NCBI GenBank assembly: GCA_025463165.1
Contig: JAOBAU010000026.1
Span: 1-44,696 of the forward strand
Reading direction: 5' to 3'
Source of the DNA: Acidobacteriota bacterium
GTDB lineage: Bacteria > Acidobacteriota > Thermoanaerobaculia > Gp7-AA8
DNA length: 44,696 nucleotides
Both the position numbers and the translations under genes were made by a program. Below are positions 1-7,975 of this stretch, piece by piece (position 1 is the stretch's first letter; each line of letters opens with the position of its first letter). A model generated the notes under the pieces. That model searched no databases, was not told where the DNA came from, and was given only the letters and a program-made list of their open reading frames with translations.

Positions 1-750
1 ATGATCTCGCTCCAGCACGTCTACAAATCGTTCGGCGACAAGCGCGTCCTCGATGACATGTCGCTCGACATTGACGAAGGCGAATCGGTCGTCATCGTCG
101 GCGGCTCCGGCACCGGCAAAAGCGTCACGCTGAAACACATCATCGGATTGCTGCAGCCCGACAAAGGACGCGTCGTCATCGATGGCAAAGACATCACGAC
201 GATGCCGCCGTACGAGCTCAATCGCTTCCGCCGCCGTTTCGGAATGGCGTTTCAGGAAGGAGCGCTCTTCGATTCGATGTCGGTGTTCGAGAACATCGCC
301 TTCCCGCTGCGGCGCCACACGGAGATGTCGCAAAAAGAGATTCGCGATCGCGTCGAAGAATGTCTCGACCTCGTGCATCTCGAGCGCGGCGCCGGCGCGA
401 AGCGGCCATCGGAGTTGTCAGGCGGTATGCGCCGACGCGTCGGTTTCGCGCGCGCCATTTCGCTCAAGCCGGCCATTCTTCTCTTCGACGAGCCGACCAC
501 AGGTCTCGATCCGGTCATCAGCGACGTCATCGCCGAGCTGATTCGCGAGATGGACAAGACGCTGAACACGACCACGGTCACGATCACGCACGACATGAAA
601 GTGGCGTTCAAGATCGCCGACCGCGTAGCGATGCTGTTCAAAGGAAGGATCGTTGAACAGGGAACGCCGGCCGTCTTTCAGCAGTCGCAGAGTCCGATCG
701 TGCAGCAGTTCATCGAGGGAAGAGCGGAAGGACCGCTGACCGAAAGCTGA
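1..750 (+). CDS. mlaF: MlaF-like ABC transporter ATP-binding protein
   Basis: This 249-aa ATPase probably energises an MlaE-type permease that moves phospholipids between the inner and outer membranes. Visible motifs are Walker A GGSGTGKS (34-41), Q-loop Gln85, signature LSGGM (139-143), Walker B ILLFDEP (159-165) followed by the GLDP D-loop, and the H-loop in ITHDM. The phrases GALFDSMSVFENIAFPLR and LSGGMRRRVGFARA are typical of the MlaF/Ttg2A branch rather than of general importers. The start lies exactly at the window edge and matches the usual family N-terminus. Any permease or MCE-domain partner would lie upstream, outside the window. The gene faces the next one convergently across a strong hairpin at 759-781. 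The family call is secure; lipid as substrate is inferred from the family. Confidence 0.88.
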   Translation: MISLQHVYKSFGDKRVLDDMSLDIDEGESVVIVGGSGTGKSVTLKHIIGLLQPDKGRVVIDGKDITTMPPYELNRFRRRFGMAFQEGALFDSMSVFENIAFPLRRHTEMSQKEIRDRVEECLDLVHLERGAGAKRPSELSGGMRRRVGFARAISLKPAILLFDEPTTGLDPVISDVIAELIREMDKTLNTTTVTITHDMKVAFKIADRVAMLFKGRIVEQGTPAVFQQSQSPIVQQFIEGRAEGPLTES

Positions 751-758
751 TTGATGTG

Positions 759-781
759 GGGGCGGCCGCTTCGGCCGCCCC
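759..781. terminator. Bidirectional GC-rich hairpin between convergent genes
   Basis: A perfect 10-bp stem (GGGGCGGCCG / CGGCCGCCCC) closes a CTT loop between the stop of the ABC ATPase gene (750) and that of the convergent lipoprotein gene (797). No U-tract follows on either strand, so it is either an atypical terminator or a REP-like element. A near-identical hairpin lies at 40640-40660, also at a convergent junction. Confidence 0.6.
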
Positions 782-796
782 GGTCGCGCGCTCGCC

Positions 797-1345
797 TCAG
801 TCTTTGCGCATGCGGCGATGCGTGGTCGTGGTGGTGGTCGTCGTCGATGCGGTCGTGTCAGACGAGGTCGTCTGCTGATCGTTCATCGTCGTGTCGGTGG
901 TCGTCGACGATGAAGCCATCGGCGTGTTGGTCGTCATCGTCGTATCGGCCGTCGTATCAGTCGCGGTCGTCGTCGTGTCGATCGTGGCAACCGGCGTCGT
1001 CGTGGTCGTGTCGGTCGTGTAGTTCACGGTCGAGCTGCCGGTGACCGGAGCCGGAACGGTGTTGATGTTCGTGTTCGTGCCGATTGCCGAGCCGTTGCCG
1101 GCGCCGCCGACGGAGCTCGACGTGTAGACGTTCCCGCTGCTGTCGACCTTGGCCGGGCCGGCGATGACGTTCGGATTCGTGTTGGTGTTGGAGGTGGCGT
1201 TTTCCGGAGAGGTGGCGACGTGGCCGTAGTCGTCAGTCCCGGCGACAGTGGTGCTGCTCGTGTGCGAGCAAGCCGTCAACGTAACGGCGAGAACGGCCGT
1301 CGACGCGCCGGCCGCGATCTTCCTGAGAATCGATTCTGCTTTCAT
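797..1345 (-). CDS. Thr-rich low-complexity lipoprotein
   Basis: This predicted 182-aa secreted lipoprotein has no recognisable fold. The N-terminus has basic residues, a hydrophobic core and a lipobox LTAC with the acylated Cys at residue 26. The rest is rich in Thr, Ser, Asn and Asp, and the last third is almost continuous Thr/Asp/Ser runs ending in a basic tail. An upstream in-frame ATG at 1435 was rejected, because the ATG at 1345 is preceded by GGGAG at good spacing and directly begins the signal peptide. It is transcribed divergently from xseA. A small hairpin with a GCAA tetraloop lies in the leader (1363-1376). Function is unknown; a cell-surface linker or stalk-like role would be speculation. 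Replication slippage in the GTCGTC-rich DNA would be expected. Confidence 0.7.
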   Translation of the reverse strand: MKAESILRKIAAGASTAVLAVTLTACSHTSSTTVAGTDDYGHVATSPENATSNTNTNPNVIAGPAKVDSSGNVYTSSSVGGAGNGSAIGTNTNINTVPAPVTGSSTVNYTTDTTTTTPVATIDTTTTATDTTADTTMTTNTPMASSSTTTDTTMNDQQTTSSDTTASTTTTTTTTHRRMRKD

Positions 1346-1362
1346 ATCTGCTCCCTTTCGTT

Positions 1363-1376
1363 GTGCCTTGCGGCAC
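1363..1376 (-). promoter_or_regulatory. Small GNRA-tetraloop hairpin in lipoprotein leader
   Basis: Read on the minus strand, GTGCC-GCAA-GGCAC forms a 5-bp stem with a GNRA tetraloop, about 18 nt before the lipoprotein start codon. It could stabilise the leader RNA. It is short enough to have arisen by chance. Confidence 0.25.
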
Positions 1377-1413
1377 TTCGTCATAGAGCAATGTGCTTGC
1401 CTGAAGTTATTGG

Positions 1414-1419
1414 TAGACT
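1414..1419 (+). promoter_or_regulatory. Putative -10 hexamer of the xseA operon
   Basis: TAGACT lies 9 nt before the xseA ATG, in an otherwise GC-rich region. Similar hexamers recur at nearly the same distance before other genes here. No convincing -35 box is seen at 17 nt, so the call rests on position and recurrence. Confidence 0.3.
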
Positions 1420-1428
1420 CCGCCAGGA

Positions 1429-2745
1429 ATGGCAAATGCGCCGCGCGTCTTCACCGTCAGCGAGCTGATCCGGCAGGTCAATCTCGATCTTTTTCGCTAC
1501 AACGACGTCTCCGTCGAAGGCGAAGTGACGAACTACACCCGCTCCGCGGCCGGCCATTCGTACTTCTCGATCAAGGACTCGCGCTCGCAGGTGAAGGTCG
1601 TGCTGTTCGCCATGAACGCGCGCTTCATCCGCTTCAAAATCGAGAACGGATTGCAGCTGATCGTCCGCGGACGACTGGCCATCTATGAGCAAAACGGCTC
1701 ATTCCAGCTGAACGCCGTCGCGGTCGAACCGGCCGGCCTCGGCGCGCTGCAGCTCGCATTCGAGCAACTGAAGAAACGGCTCGCCGACGAAGGGCTGTTC
1801 GACGCCGCACGAAAGAAGCCGCTGCCGATGTTCCCGCAGCGAATCGCCGTCATCACCAGTCCCGCCGGCGCTGCCATTCGCGACATCCTGCACGTCCTCG
1901 GGCGCCGCTTCGCCGGACTCTCGCTGCAGATTTATCCGGTGCGCGTACAGGGACCGACCGCCGCGCGCGAGATCGCGACCGCGCTCAAACATCTGTCGCG
2001 ATGGGAACTGCACGACGTGATTCTCATCTGCCGCGGCGGAGGTTCGCTCGAAGATCTCTGGCCGTTCAATGAGGAGATTCTGGCGCGCGCCGTTGCGGCG
2101 TCGACGATTCCGACGATCTCCGGCGTCGGCCACGAGACCGACTTCACCATTTGCGATCTCGTCGCCGATCTCCGCGCGCCGACGCCGTCCGCTGCCGCGG
2201 AGATCGTCATTCGCGCCAAGAGCGACGTTTGTACGCATGTTGACTATTCGGTGCGGCGCATCCGTCAGGTCGTCGAAGGACGCGTTCGCAACTATCGGCA
2301 CGAGCTGCGTCATCTCGCTTCATCCGATCGTCTCGGCATCCTGCCGCGGCGAATCGCCGCGCAGCGCGAGCGGCTGCAGCGCCGGCGCATGTCGCTCTAT
2401 CGACTGCTCGAAGGTCGCGCGCGGCTGTTGCGTCGCCGCCTCGAAGCCGCGAACGAACCGCTGGCGCGTTTTCCGCGGCGCGTCGATACGCTCCGTCATC
2501 GACTGCAGGGAGTCGCGGCCACGCTCGACGCCGTCTCGCCGCTTTCCGTCCTCTCGCGCGGTTACGCAATCGCCTTTTCGCGAAAGAAGAAACGCCGCAC
2601 GCCGATCCTCGATTCGGCCGCCGTCTCTGTCGGCGATCCGATCGAAGTGCAGCTCAAACGCGGACAACTGCTCTGCACCGTCGACGGCAAATCGATGGGC
2701 GTCGAGAGCGTCTGGCCTTCCGTGAATAGGGAGCCTGAGCTATAA
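1429..2745 (+). CDS. xseA: Exodeoxyribonuclease VII large subunit
   Basis: This 438-aa protein is the catalytic subunit of exonuclease VII, which degrades single-stranded DNA from both ends in repair and recombination. An N-terminal OB-fold (about residues 5-100) is followed by the catalytic core, with PQRIAVITSPAGAAIRDI, the RGGGSLEDLW loop and the hallmark GVGHETDFTI then RAPTPSAAAE. An Arg-rich coiled-coil region and a short C-terminal domain containing LSRGYAIA follow. Length is normal for the family. The ATG at 1429 has AGGA very close upstream. It is the first gene of a tight operon with xseB, ispA, dxs, a PIN gene and tlyA. Confidence 0.96.
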   Translation: MANAPRVFTVSELIRQVNLDLFRYNDVSVEGEVTNYTRSAAGHSYFSIKDSRSQVKVVLFAMNARFIRFKIENGLQLIVRGRLAIYEQNGSFQLNAVAVEPAGLGALQLAFEQLKKRLADEGLFDAARKKPLPMFPQRIAVITSPAGAAIRDILHVLGRRFAGLSLQIYPVRVQGPTAAREIATALKHLSRWELHDVILICRGGGSLEDLWPFNEEILARAVAASTIPTISGVGHETDFTICDLVADLRAPTPSAAAEIVIRAKSDVCTHVDYSVRRIRQVVEGRVRNYRHELRHLASSDRLGILPRRIAAQRERLQRRRMSLYRLLEGRARLLRRRLEAANEPLARFPRRVDTLRHRLQGVAATLDAVSPLSVLSRGYAIAFSRKKKRRTPILDSAAVSVGDPIEVQLKRGQLLCTVDGKSMGVESVWPSVNREPEL

Positions 2746-2755
2746 CGTTCGGCCG

Positions 2756-3043
2756 ATGGCCGCCCGCACCCGCACCAACGAATTCGAGAAGTCGTTTCAG
2801 CAGCTCGAGAAAATCGTCCAGCGACTCGAAGGCGAAGAGCTGCCGCTCGATGAATCGCTGCAACTCTTCGAAGAGGGAATCCGCCTCTCGCGCTTCTGCC
2901 ATCAGCGGCTGGAAGAGGTCGAAAAGAAGATCGAGCTGATTCTCGCCGATGCAAAAGGGCAGCCGCGCGTCGAACCGTTCGATGACGCTCCCGTTGTCGA
3001 AGGTGACGATGAAGACGACGACGCAGAGCTCGATTCGGAATGA
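2756..3043 (+). CDS. xseB: Exodeoxyribonuclease VII small subunit
   Basis: This 95-aa helical protein binds the XseA coiled coil and is needed for exonuclease VII activity. The family core is clear: FEKSFQQLEKIVQRLEGEEL, then a second helix with LFEEGIRLSRFC and a final helix with LEEVEKKIELI. The C-terminus carries a very acidic tail (EGDDEDDDAELDSE), a little longer than in minimal family members. It starts 10 nt after the xseA stop, and its own stop overlaps the ispA start as ATGA, so the three genes are probably translationally coupled. Confidence 0.95.
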   Translation: MAARTRTNEFEKSFQQLEKIVQRLEGEELPLDESLQLFEEGIRLSRFCHQRLEEVEKKIELILADAKGQPRVEPFDDAPVVEGDDEDDDAELDSE

Positions 3044-3948
3044 TCCCGCTCGCGCAGTACCTCGCGGATAAGCGAGCGCTCGTCGACGCCGCGCTCGATG
3101 CGCATCTGCCGGCGGCGACGACGCGTCCCGCGGTCATTCATGAGGCGATGCGTTACGCGGTGCTCGGCGGCGGCAAACGCATTCGTCCGATCATCGCCAT
3201 CGCCGCCGCGGAAGCATGCGGCGCAAATGCGGAGCCGCTGCTGCAACACGTCGCGGCGCTCGAGCTGATTCACACCTACTCGCTTGTACACGACGATCTG
3301 CCGGCGCTCGACAACGACGATCTTCGGCGCGGCCGCAAAACGACGCACGTCGTCTTCGGCGAAGCGATGGCGATCCTGACCGGCGACGCGCTGCTCACCG
3401 AAGCGTTCGGCTGGCTGGCCACACCGATCGAAGGGGTCGATCCGCTCCGGCAGTTGCGCGCCATCCGCGAAGTCGTGTTCGGCGTCGACTCGACCGGCAT
3501 GATCGGCGGCCAGGTCGCCGACATCATCGCGGAGCGCTCACAGGAAAAAGAGCTCGACCACAATGCGCTGCTCGATGAGCTCGAGTTCATCCATGCGAAC
3601 AAAACCGGACGGCTTCTAACCGCGTCAGTCGTGCTTGGCGGTCTCCTCGCCGGCGCAACCGAAACACAGCTTCTCGCACTTCGCGAGTACGGCCGCGCAA
3701 CGGGGCTCGCGTTCCAGATCGTCGACGATCTCCTCGACATCGAAGAGACCGCGGAAGCGCTCGGCAAAACTGCGGGCAAAGACATCGCGCAGGGAAAGCT
3801 GACGTATCCGGCGCTGGTCGGCATCGAAGCGGCACGAGCCAAAGCGGCGGAGCTGCTGGAGATCGCCGTCCGCAACGCTGATAAGATGCCCGGTCCCGTG
3901 AACTATCTCGCGCAGATCGCACGTTACGTCTGCGAACGCCGCTCCTGA
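3040..3948 (+). CDS. ispA: Polyprenyl (farnesyl/geranylgeranyl) diphosphate synthase
   Basis: This 302-aa trans-prenyltransferase condenses isopentenyl diphosphate with allylic diphosphates to make C15 or C20 prenyl diphosphates. It shows GGGKRIRP (43-50), the first Asp-rich motif with the bacterial insertion DDLPALD (85-91), GQVADI (158-162) and the second motif DDLLD (229-233). Length matches bacterial IspA. Linkage to dxs is a common arrangement that groups precursor supply with chain elongation. The ATG overlaps the xseB stop by 4 nt. Product chain length cannot be fixed by eye, so C15 versus C20 remains open. Confidence 0.92.
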   Translation: MIPLAQYLADKRALVDAALDAHLPAATTRPAVIHEAMRYAVLGGGKRIRPIIAIAAAEACGANAEPLLQHVAALELIHTYSLVHDDLPALDNDDLRRGRKTTHVVFGEAMAILTGDALLTEAFGWLATPIEGVDPLRQLRAIREVVFGVDSTGMIGGQVADIIAERSQEKELDHNALLDELEFIHANKTGRLLTASVVLGGLLAGATETQLLALREYGRATGLAFQIVDDLLDIEETAEALGKTAGKDIAQGKLTYPALVGIEAARAKAAELLEIAVRNADKMPGPVNYLAQIARYVCERRS

Positions 3949-3962
3949 GGGCGCCCGAAGCC

Positions 3963-5999
3963 ATGACTCGACTTCTCGACCAAATCGACACCCCGGCCGA
4001 CGTGCGCAAGCTCGATCGCAAACAGTTGCCGCAGCTTGCGCAGGAAATCCGCGAGACGATCATCGACACCGTGTCGAAGATCGGCGGCCATTTCGGCGGC
4101 AATCTCGGCATCGTCGAGCTGACGCTCGCGCTCCATTACGCATTCGACACGCCGCGCGATCAGATCGTCTTCGACACCGGCCACCAGACCTATCCGCACA
4201 AATTGATCACCGGACGCCGCGAGACGTTCCCGACGATTCGTCAGCACGAAGGCATCTCCGGTTTCTGCAAGCGTGAAGAGTCGGAGTACGACGTCTTCAA
4301 CGCCGGCCACGCATCGACCTCGATCTCTGCCGCGCTCGGCATCGCCGTGGCGCGCGACTTCCGCAAAGAGGATTACCGCGTCGTTGCGGTGATCGGCGAC
4401 GGCGCGCTTTCCGGCGGCCTCGCGCTGGAAGGACTGAATCAGGCCGGCCATCTGAAGCGCAAGCTGATGATCGTCCTGAACGACAACGACATGTCGATCT
4501 CGACGAACGTCGGGGCGATGTCGGGCTACCTGAACTCGATCATCAAAGGTCAGCGCTACAACCAGATGAAGGACCTCGCCAAGGGCGTGATGGATCGCAT
4601 CCCGCTCGTCGGCGGCAAGCTCCACGGCCTCGCGCACGACATGGAGCAGGTCCTCAAAAACATGGTCGTTCCGGGCACTCTTTTCGAGGAGCTCGGCTTC
4701 CGCTACCTCGGCCCATACGACGGTCACGATCTCGAGTTCCTCCTCAACCTTTTCGAAGAGAACCGCGACTACAACGGTCCGCTGCTCATCCACGTCATTA
4801 CCAAAAAAGGCCTCGGCTACAAGCCGGCCGAAGACAAGCCGATCTGGTCGCACGGCGTCTCGCCGTTTGACCGCGCATCGGGCGAAGTGAAGAAGTCGGA
4901 CAAGCCTGCGCCGCCGTCATACACCGCCGTCTTCTCCGACACGCTGATCGAGCTGGCGAAGCGCGATCCGAAAATCGTCGCCATCACGGCGGCGATGCCG
5001 GACGGCACCGGACTCGATAAATTCGCGAAGGCGCTGCCGGAGCGGATGTTCGACGTCGGCATCGCCGAAGAGCACGCCGTGACGTTCTCCGGTGGCATGG
5101 CGACGCAGGGAATGAAGCCGATCGCGGCGATTTATTCAACGTTCCTGCAGCGCGCGTTCGATCAGGTGTTCCACGACGTGGCGATCATGGATCTGCCGGT
5201 CGTCTTCGCGCTCGATCGCGGCGGCATCGCCGGCGCCGACGGCCCGACGCACCACGGCATCTACGACATGGCGTACCTGCGCGTCTTCCCGAACATGATC
5301 TGCATGGCGCCGAAGGACGAGAACGAGCTTCGCCACATGCTGAAGACGTCGTTCGAGACCGGCCACCCAACCTCGCTCCGTTATCCGCGCGGCAACGGCT
5401 ACGGCGTGACGATGGATGCCGAGCTGCAGTCGCTGCCGATCGGAAAAGGTGAAGTGCTTCGCGATCCCGCGAACCCGCAGGCAACGATCTTCGCGATCGG
5501 CAACGAAGTGTGGCCGTCCATGCAGGCCGCCGAGCTGCTCGCGAAAGAAGAGATTGAAGTCGCGGTCGTCAACGCGCGGTTCATCAAGCCGCTCGACGAT
5601 GAGCTGATTCGCAGGTACTGCGTTCCCGGCGCAAAGATCGTCACCGTCGAAGAAGGCTCGCTCGCAGGCGGCTTCGGCTCGGCCGTGATGGAACGTTGCG
5701 AAGCGCTCGGCATCACCGGCGTGCAGTTCCACCGCATCGGAATCCCCGATGAGTACGTGCACCACGGCGCGCAGGATGTTCTCCGCGCGCAGTACGACCT
5801 CCACGCGGAAGGGATCGCGAAGAGATTGCGAGTGTTCGGAGCGCAACGCACGGGAACTGTCGGTGAGATGGCGAAAATACTCATCGAGCTCGGAAACCAG
5901 ATCCCGGAAGAGGACCTGCTGCAAATGCACGCGAAGGATAAAGACTCGGATCACATCGACGAGTTCGTCTACGGTAAGCGACGCGCTTCCGTGAAGTAA
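3963..5999 (+). CDS. dxs: 1-deoxy-D-xylulose-5-phosphate synthase
   Basis: This 678-aa TPP enzyme makes DXP from pyruvate and glyceraldehyde-3-phosphate, the first step of the MEP isoprenoid pathway. The N-terminus (LDQIDTPADVRKL, QLPQLAQEIRETI) is diagnostic. Other markers are HQTYPHKLITGR, the TPP motif IGDGALSGG, the catalytic region GIAEEHAVTFSGGMA and DRGGIAGADGPTHHG. It is somewhat longer than typical family members (about 620-640 aa) through a charged C-terminal tail that reaches the next gene. It sits 14 nt after ispA, with GAGGG upstream of the ATG. Its TAA stop overlaps the PIN gene's ATG by one base. Confidence 0.97.
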   Translation: MTRLLDQIDTPADVRKLDRKQLPQLAQEIRETIIDTVSKIGGHFGGNLGIVELTLALHYAFDTPRDQIVFDTGHQTYPHKLITGRRETFPTIRQHEGISGFCKREESEYDVFNAGHASTSISAALGIAVARDFRKEDYRVVAVIGDGALSGGLALEGLNQAGHLKRKLMIVLNDNDMSISTNVGAMSGYLNSIIKGQRYNQMKDLAKGVMDRIPLVGGKLHGLAHDMEQVLKNMVVPGTLFEELGFRYLGPYDGHDLEFLLNLFEENRDYNGPLLIHVITKKGLGYKPAEDKPIWSHGVSPFDRASGEVKKSDKPAPPSYTAVFSDTLIELAKRDPKIVAITAAMPDGTGLDKFAKALPERMFDVGIAEEHAVTFSGGMATQGMKPIAAIYSTFLQRAFDQVFHDVAIMDLPVVFALDRGGIAGADGPTHHGIYDMAYLRVFPNMICMAPKDENELRHMLKTSFETGHPTSLRYPRGNGYGVTMDAELQSLPIGKGEVLRDPANPQATIFAIGNEVWPSMQAAELLAKEEIEVAVVNARFIKPLDDELIRRYCVPGAKIVTVEEGSLAGGFGSAVMERCEALGITGVQFHRIGIPDEYVHHGAQDVLRAQYDLHAEGIAKRLRVFGAQRTGTVGEMAKILIELGNQIPEEDLLQMHAKDKDSDHIDEFVYGKRRASVK

Positions 6000-6397
6000 T
6001 GACGACGTACTTCGCCGACAGCTGGTTCTTCATCGCGCTGATCGATCGTCAGGATGCTCACCACCGTCGCGCGATCAGGCTTGCAGAGGCAACGGAGTTT
6101 TTCGTCACCTCCGATGCCGTGCTCACGGAGGTTCTGAACTATTTCTGTGACGATGGCGCGCACAGTCGCCTGGCCGCCGTCGAAGCTGTTCGGCGAACGC
6201 TCCGGCAATTCAGTGTAGTCAGCACGAATCGCGCGCTTTTCAAACGCGCAGTCGACCGCTATGCAGCGCGCCCCGACAAACAGTTCTCCCTCACCGACTG
6301 CGTCTCGATGGTCCTGATGGAAGACCTCGCCATCACACACGTCCTCACCAACGACCATCACTTCACACAGGCCGGCTTCACCATCGTCAACGGATGA
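5999..6397 (+). CDS. PIN-domain ribonuclease (VapC-like), no antitoxin visible
   Basis: This 132-aa protein has a complete PIN fold. The four acidic residues expected to bind Mg/Mn are visible: Asp7 in YFADSWFF, Glu44 in LTEVLN, Asp100 in FSLTDC and Asp119 in VLTNDHHF. VapC proteins cleave tRNA, rRNA or mRNA and usually follow a small VapB-type antitoxin. Here the upstream gene is dxs, with a 1-nt stop/start overlap, and the downstream gene is tlyA, with a 4-nt overlap, so no antitoxin can be encoded between them. It may be a solitary RNA-processing PIN protein rather than a toxin. RNA as target is a family inference. Confidence 0.85.
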   Translation: MTTYFADSWFFIALIDRQDAHHRRAIRLAEATEFFVTSDAVLTEVLNYFCDDGAHSRLAAVEAVRRTLRQFSVVSTNRALFKRAVDRYAARPDKQFSLTDCVSMVLMEDLAITHVLTNDHHFTQAGFTIVNG

Positions 6398-7164
6398 AGA
6401 AGCAGCGGCTCGACGTCGCCCTCGTCGAGCGCGGGCTCGTCGATTCCCGCACGAAGGCGCAGTCGCTGATCATGGCGCGACGCATTCTCGTCAACGGTCA
6501 ACACGTTGACAAAGCAGGAGCGAACGTCGTCGCCGATGATCTGCTCGCGATCGAAGAGCTCGAACATCCGTGGGTCGGTCGCGGCGGGATGAAGCTTGCG
6601 CATGCGTTGCGCGAATTCGGAATCGTCGTCGCGGGCAAAACGTGCGCGGACATCGGCGCGTCGACCGGCGGCTTCACCGACGTCCTGCTGAAGAACGGCG
6701 CGGCGAAGGTCTACGCGATCGACGTAGGTCATGGACAGCTCGATCAGTCGATCCGCGAACATCCGCGGGTCGTCAATCGCGAGAAGGTGAACGCGCGCTA
6801 TCTCACCGCGGAGAGCTTTGACGATCGGATCGAGTTCGTCTGCATCGACGTCTCGTTCATCTCGCTGAAGCTGATTCTCCCCGCCGTCGTGAAGTTTCTG
6901 CGCGGCGAGCTGGTCGCGTTGATCAAGCCGCAGTTCGAAGTAGGGAAGGGCGACGTCGGCAAGGGCGGGATCGTACGCGATGACGCGAAGCGTGCGGCGG
7001 CGGTGGAGTCGGTTGTCGCGTTCGCGAGAGAGATGGGCTTTACGGTGAAAGGGCTGATCGAGAGTCCGATCAAAGGCGCCGAGGGGAATATTGAGATGCT
7101 CATGTACGCAGCGTCAGATACTCCTGAAGACCTTCCCGCCACGACTCCGGATCGACTCCCGTAA
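6394..7164 (+). CDS. tlyA: TlyA-family rRNA 2'-O-methyltransferase
   Basis: This 256-aa protein combines an N-terminal S4 RNA-binding domain (about 1-60; RLDVALVERGLVDSRTKAQ) with an FtsJ-type Rossmann methyltransferase. The SAM-binding motif DIGASTGGF is at 86-94, and KPQFEVGKGDVGKGGIV lies in the C-terminal half. TlyA enzymes methylate 16S and/or 23S rRNA ribose; some relatives are annotated as hemolysins. It overlaps the PIN gene by 4 nt (ATGA) and ends 65 nt inside the convergent rfbD-like gene. The dxs-tlyA linkage is common in bacteria; the PIN gene between them is not. Confidence 0.93.
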   Translation: MKKQRLDVALVERGLVDSRTKAQSLIMARRILVNGQHVDKAGANVVADDLLAIEELEHPWVGRGGMKLAHALREFGIVVAGKTCADIGASTGGFTDVLLKNGAAKVYAIDVGHGQLDQSIREHPRVVNREKVNARYLTAESFDDRIEFVCIDVSFISLKLILPAVVKFLRGELVALIKPQFEVGKGDVGKGGIVRDDAKRAAAVESVVAFAREMGFTVKGLIESPIKGAEGNIEMLMYAASDTPEDLPATTPDRLP

Positions 7165-7975
7165 GGCGCGTGTAGCGCTCCGTCGACAGCACCGAATACG
7201 CGGGACGTTTCGCCGGCCGCGGAAACTCCGCGGAGCTGACCGGCTCGACCGCGATCTCATCGAACGTCCGCTCGCCGAGTCCCGCCACGATCGCGCAGGC
7301 GAATCCGTACCACGACACTTCGCCTTCGTCGGCGTAATGCACGATGCCGCGCGCTTCGTCCGACTCCGCGGCGCGCAGCGAAAGCCGGATCAGCGCTCCG
7401 GCGAGATGCGGCGTGTAGGTGGGACGGCCGCGCTGATCGTTCACGACGCGCAGCGGATTCGTTCCCTTCTTCACCTGATTGCGCATCGCTTCGACGAAGT
7501 TCGGACCGTGCACGCCGAAGAGCCACGCCGTTCGCACGATGAGGTGCTTGCGTGCGTGTGCGGCCGCTTCCTCGCCGATCCGCTTCGAGCGTCCGTACGC
7601 GGAGAGCGGATTCGTCGCGGCGTTCACTTCGTACGGCGTCGTCTGCGAGCCGTCGAACACGAAATCGGTCGAGATCTGAACCAGCAGCGCCTCGACGTCG
7701 TTCGCCGCCTGCGCCAGCAGCTCGACCGCCGAGCCATTGATCGCGTTCGCCAGCGGCTCATTCGCCTCGGCGTCATCGACTTTCGTATACGCCGCGCAGT
7801 TGACGATGATCGTCGGCCGCTTCGCGCGAATGAGCTCGCGCACCGCGCTGCCGTCGGTGATGTCGAGCTCCGCCTTCGTCACCGGAATCACCGTCTCGCC
7901 GCGCAGCTCCAGCGCGTTGCGCAGATCGATCCCGACCATCCCGCCCGCCCCTGTGATCAACCACCGATGAATCAT
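7100..7975 (-). CDS. rfbD: dTDP-4-dehydrorhamnose reductase-like (RmlD/RfbD family)
   Basis: This 291-aa extended-SDR protein probably reduces dTDP-4-dehydro-L-rhamnose or a similar nucleotide sugar, using NAD(P)H. It shows the nucleotide-binding GAGGMVG (9-15), STDFVFDG (102-109), the catalytic Tyr127-x3-Lys131 in YGRSK and the C-terminal NDQRGRPTYTP typical of RmlD. No rmlA, rmlB or rmlC is in the window, so its partners are elsewhere or its substrate differs. Its start overlaps the DUF4388 gene by 4 nt, so it is co-transcribed with that gene and tatA. Its 3' end overlaps tlyA convergently by 65 nt. Confidence 0.86.
   Translation of the reverse strand: MIHRWLITGAGGMVGIDLRNALELRGETVIPVTKAELDITDGSAVRELIRAKRPTIIVNCAAYTKVDDAEANEPLANAINGSAVELLAQAANDVEALLVQISTDFVFDGSQTTPYEVNAATNPLSAYGRSKRIGEEAAAHARKHLIVRTAWLFGVHGPNFVEAMRNQVKKGTNPLRVVNDQRGRPTYTPHLAGALIRLSLRAAESDEARGIVHYADEGEVSWYGFACAIVAGLGERTFDEIAVEPVSSAEFPRPAKRPAYSVLSTERYTRLTGVDPESWREGLQEYLTLRT

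Noticed and set aside
5999-7164. A VapBC toxin-antitoxin locus
   Set aside because: The PIN gene overlaps genes on both sides, leaving no room for an antitoxin; tlyA is a rRNA methyltransferase.
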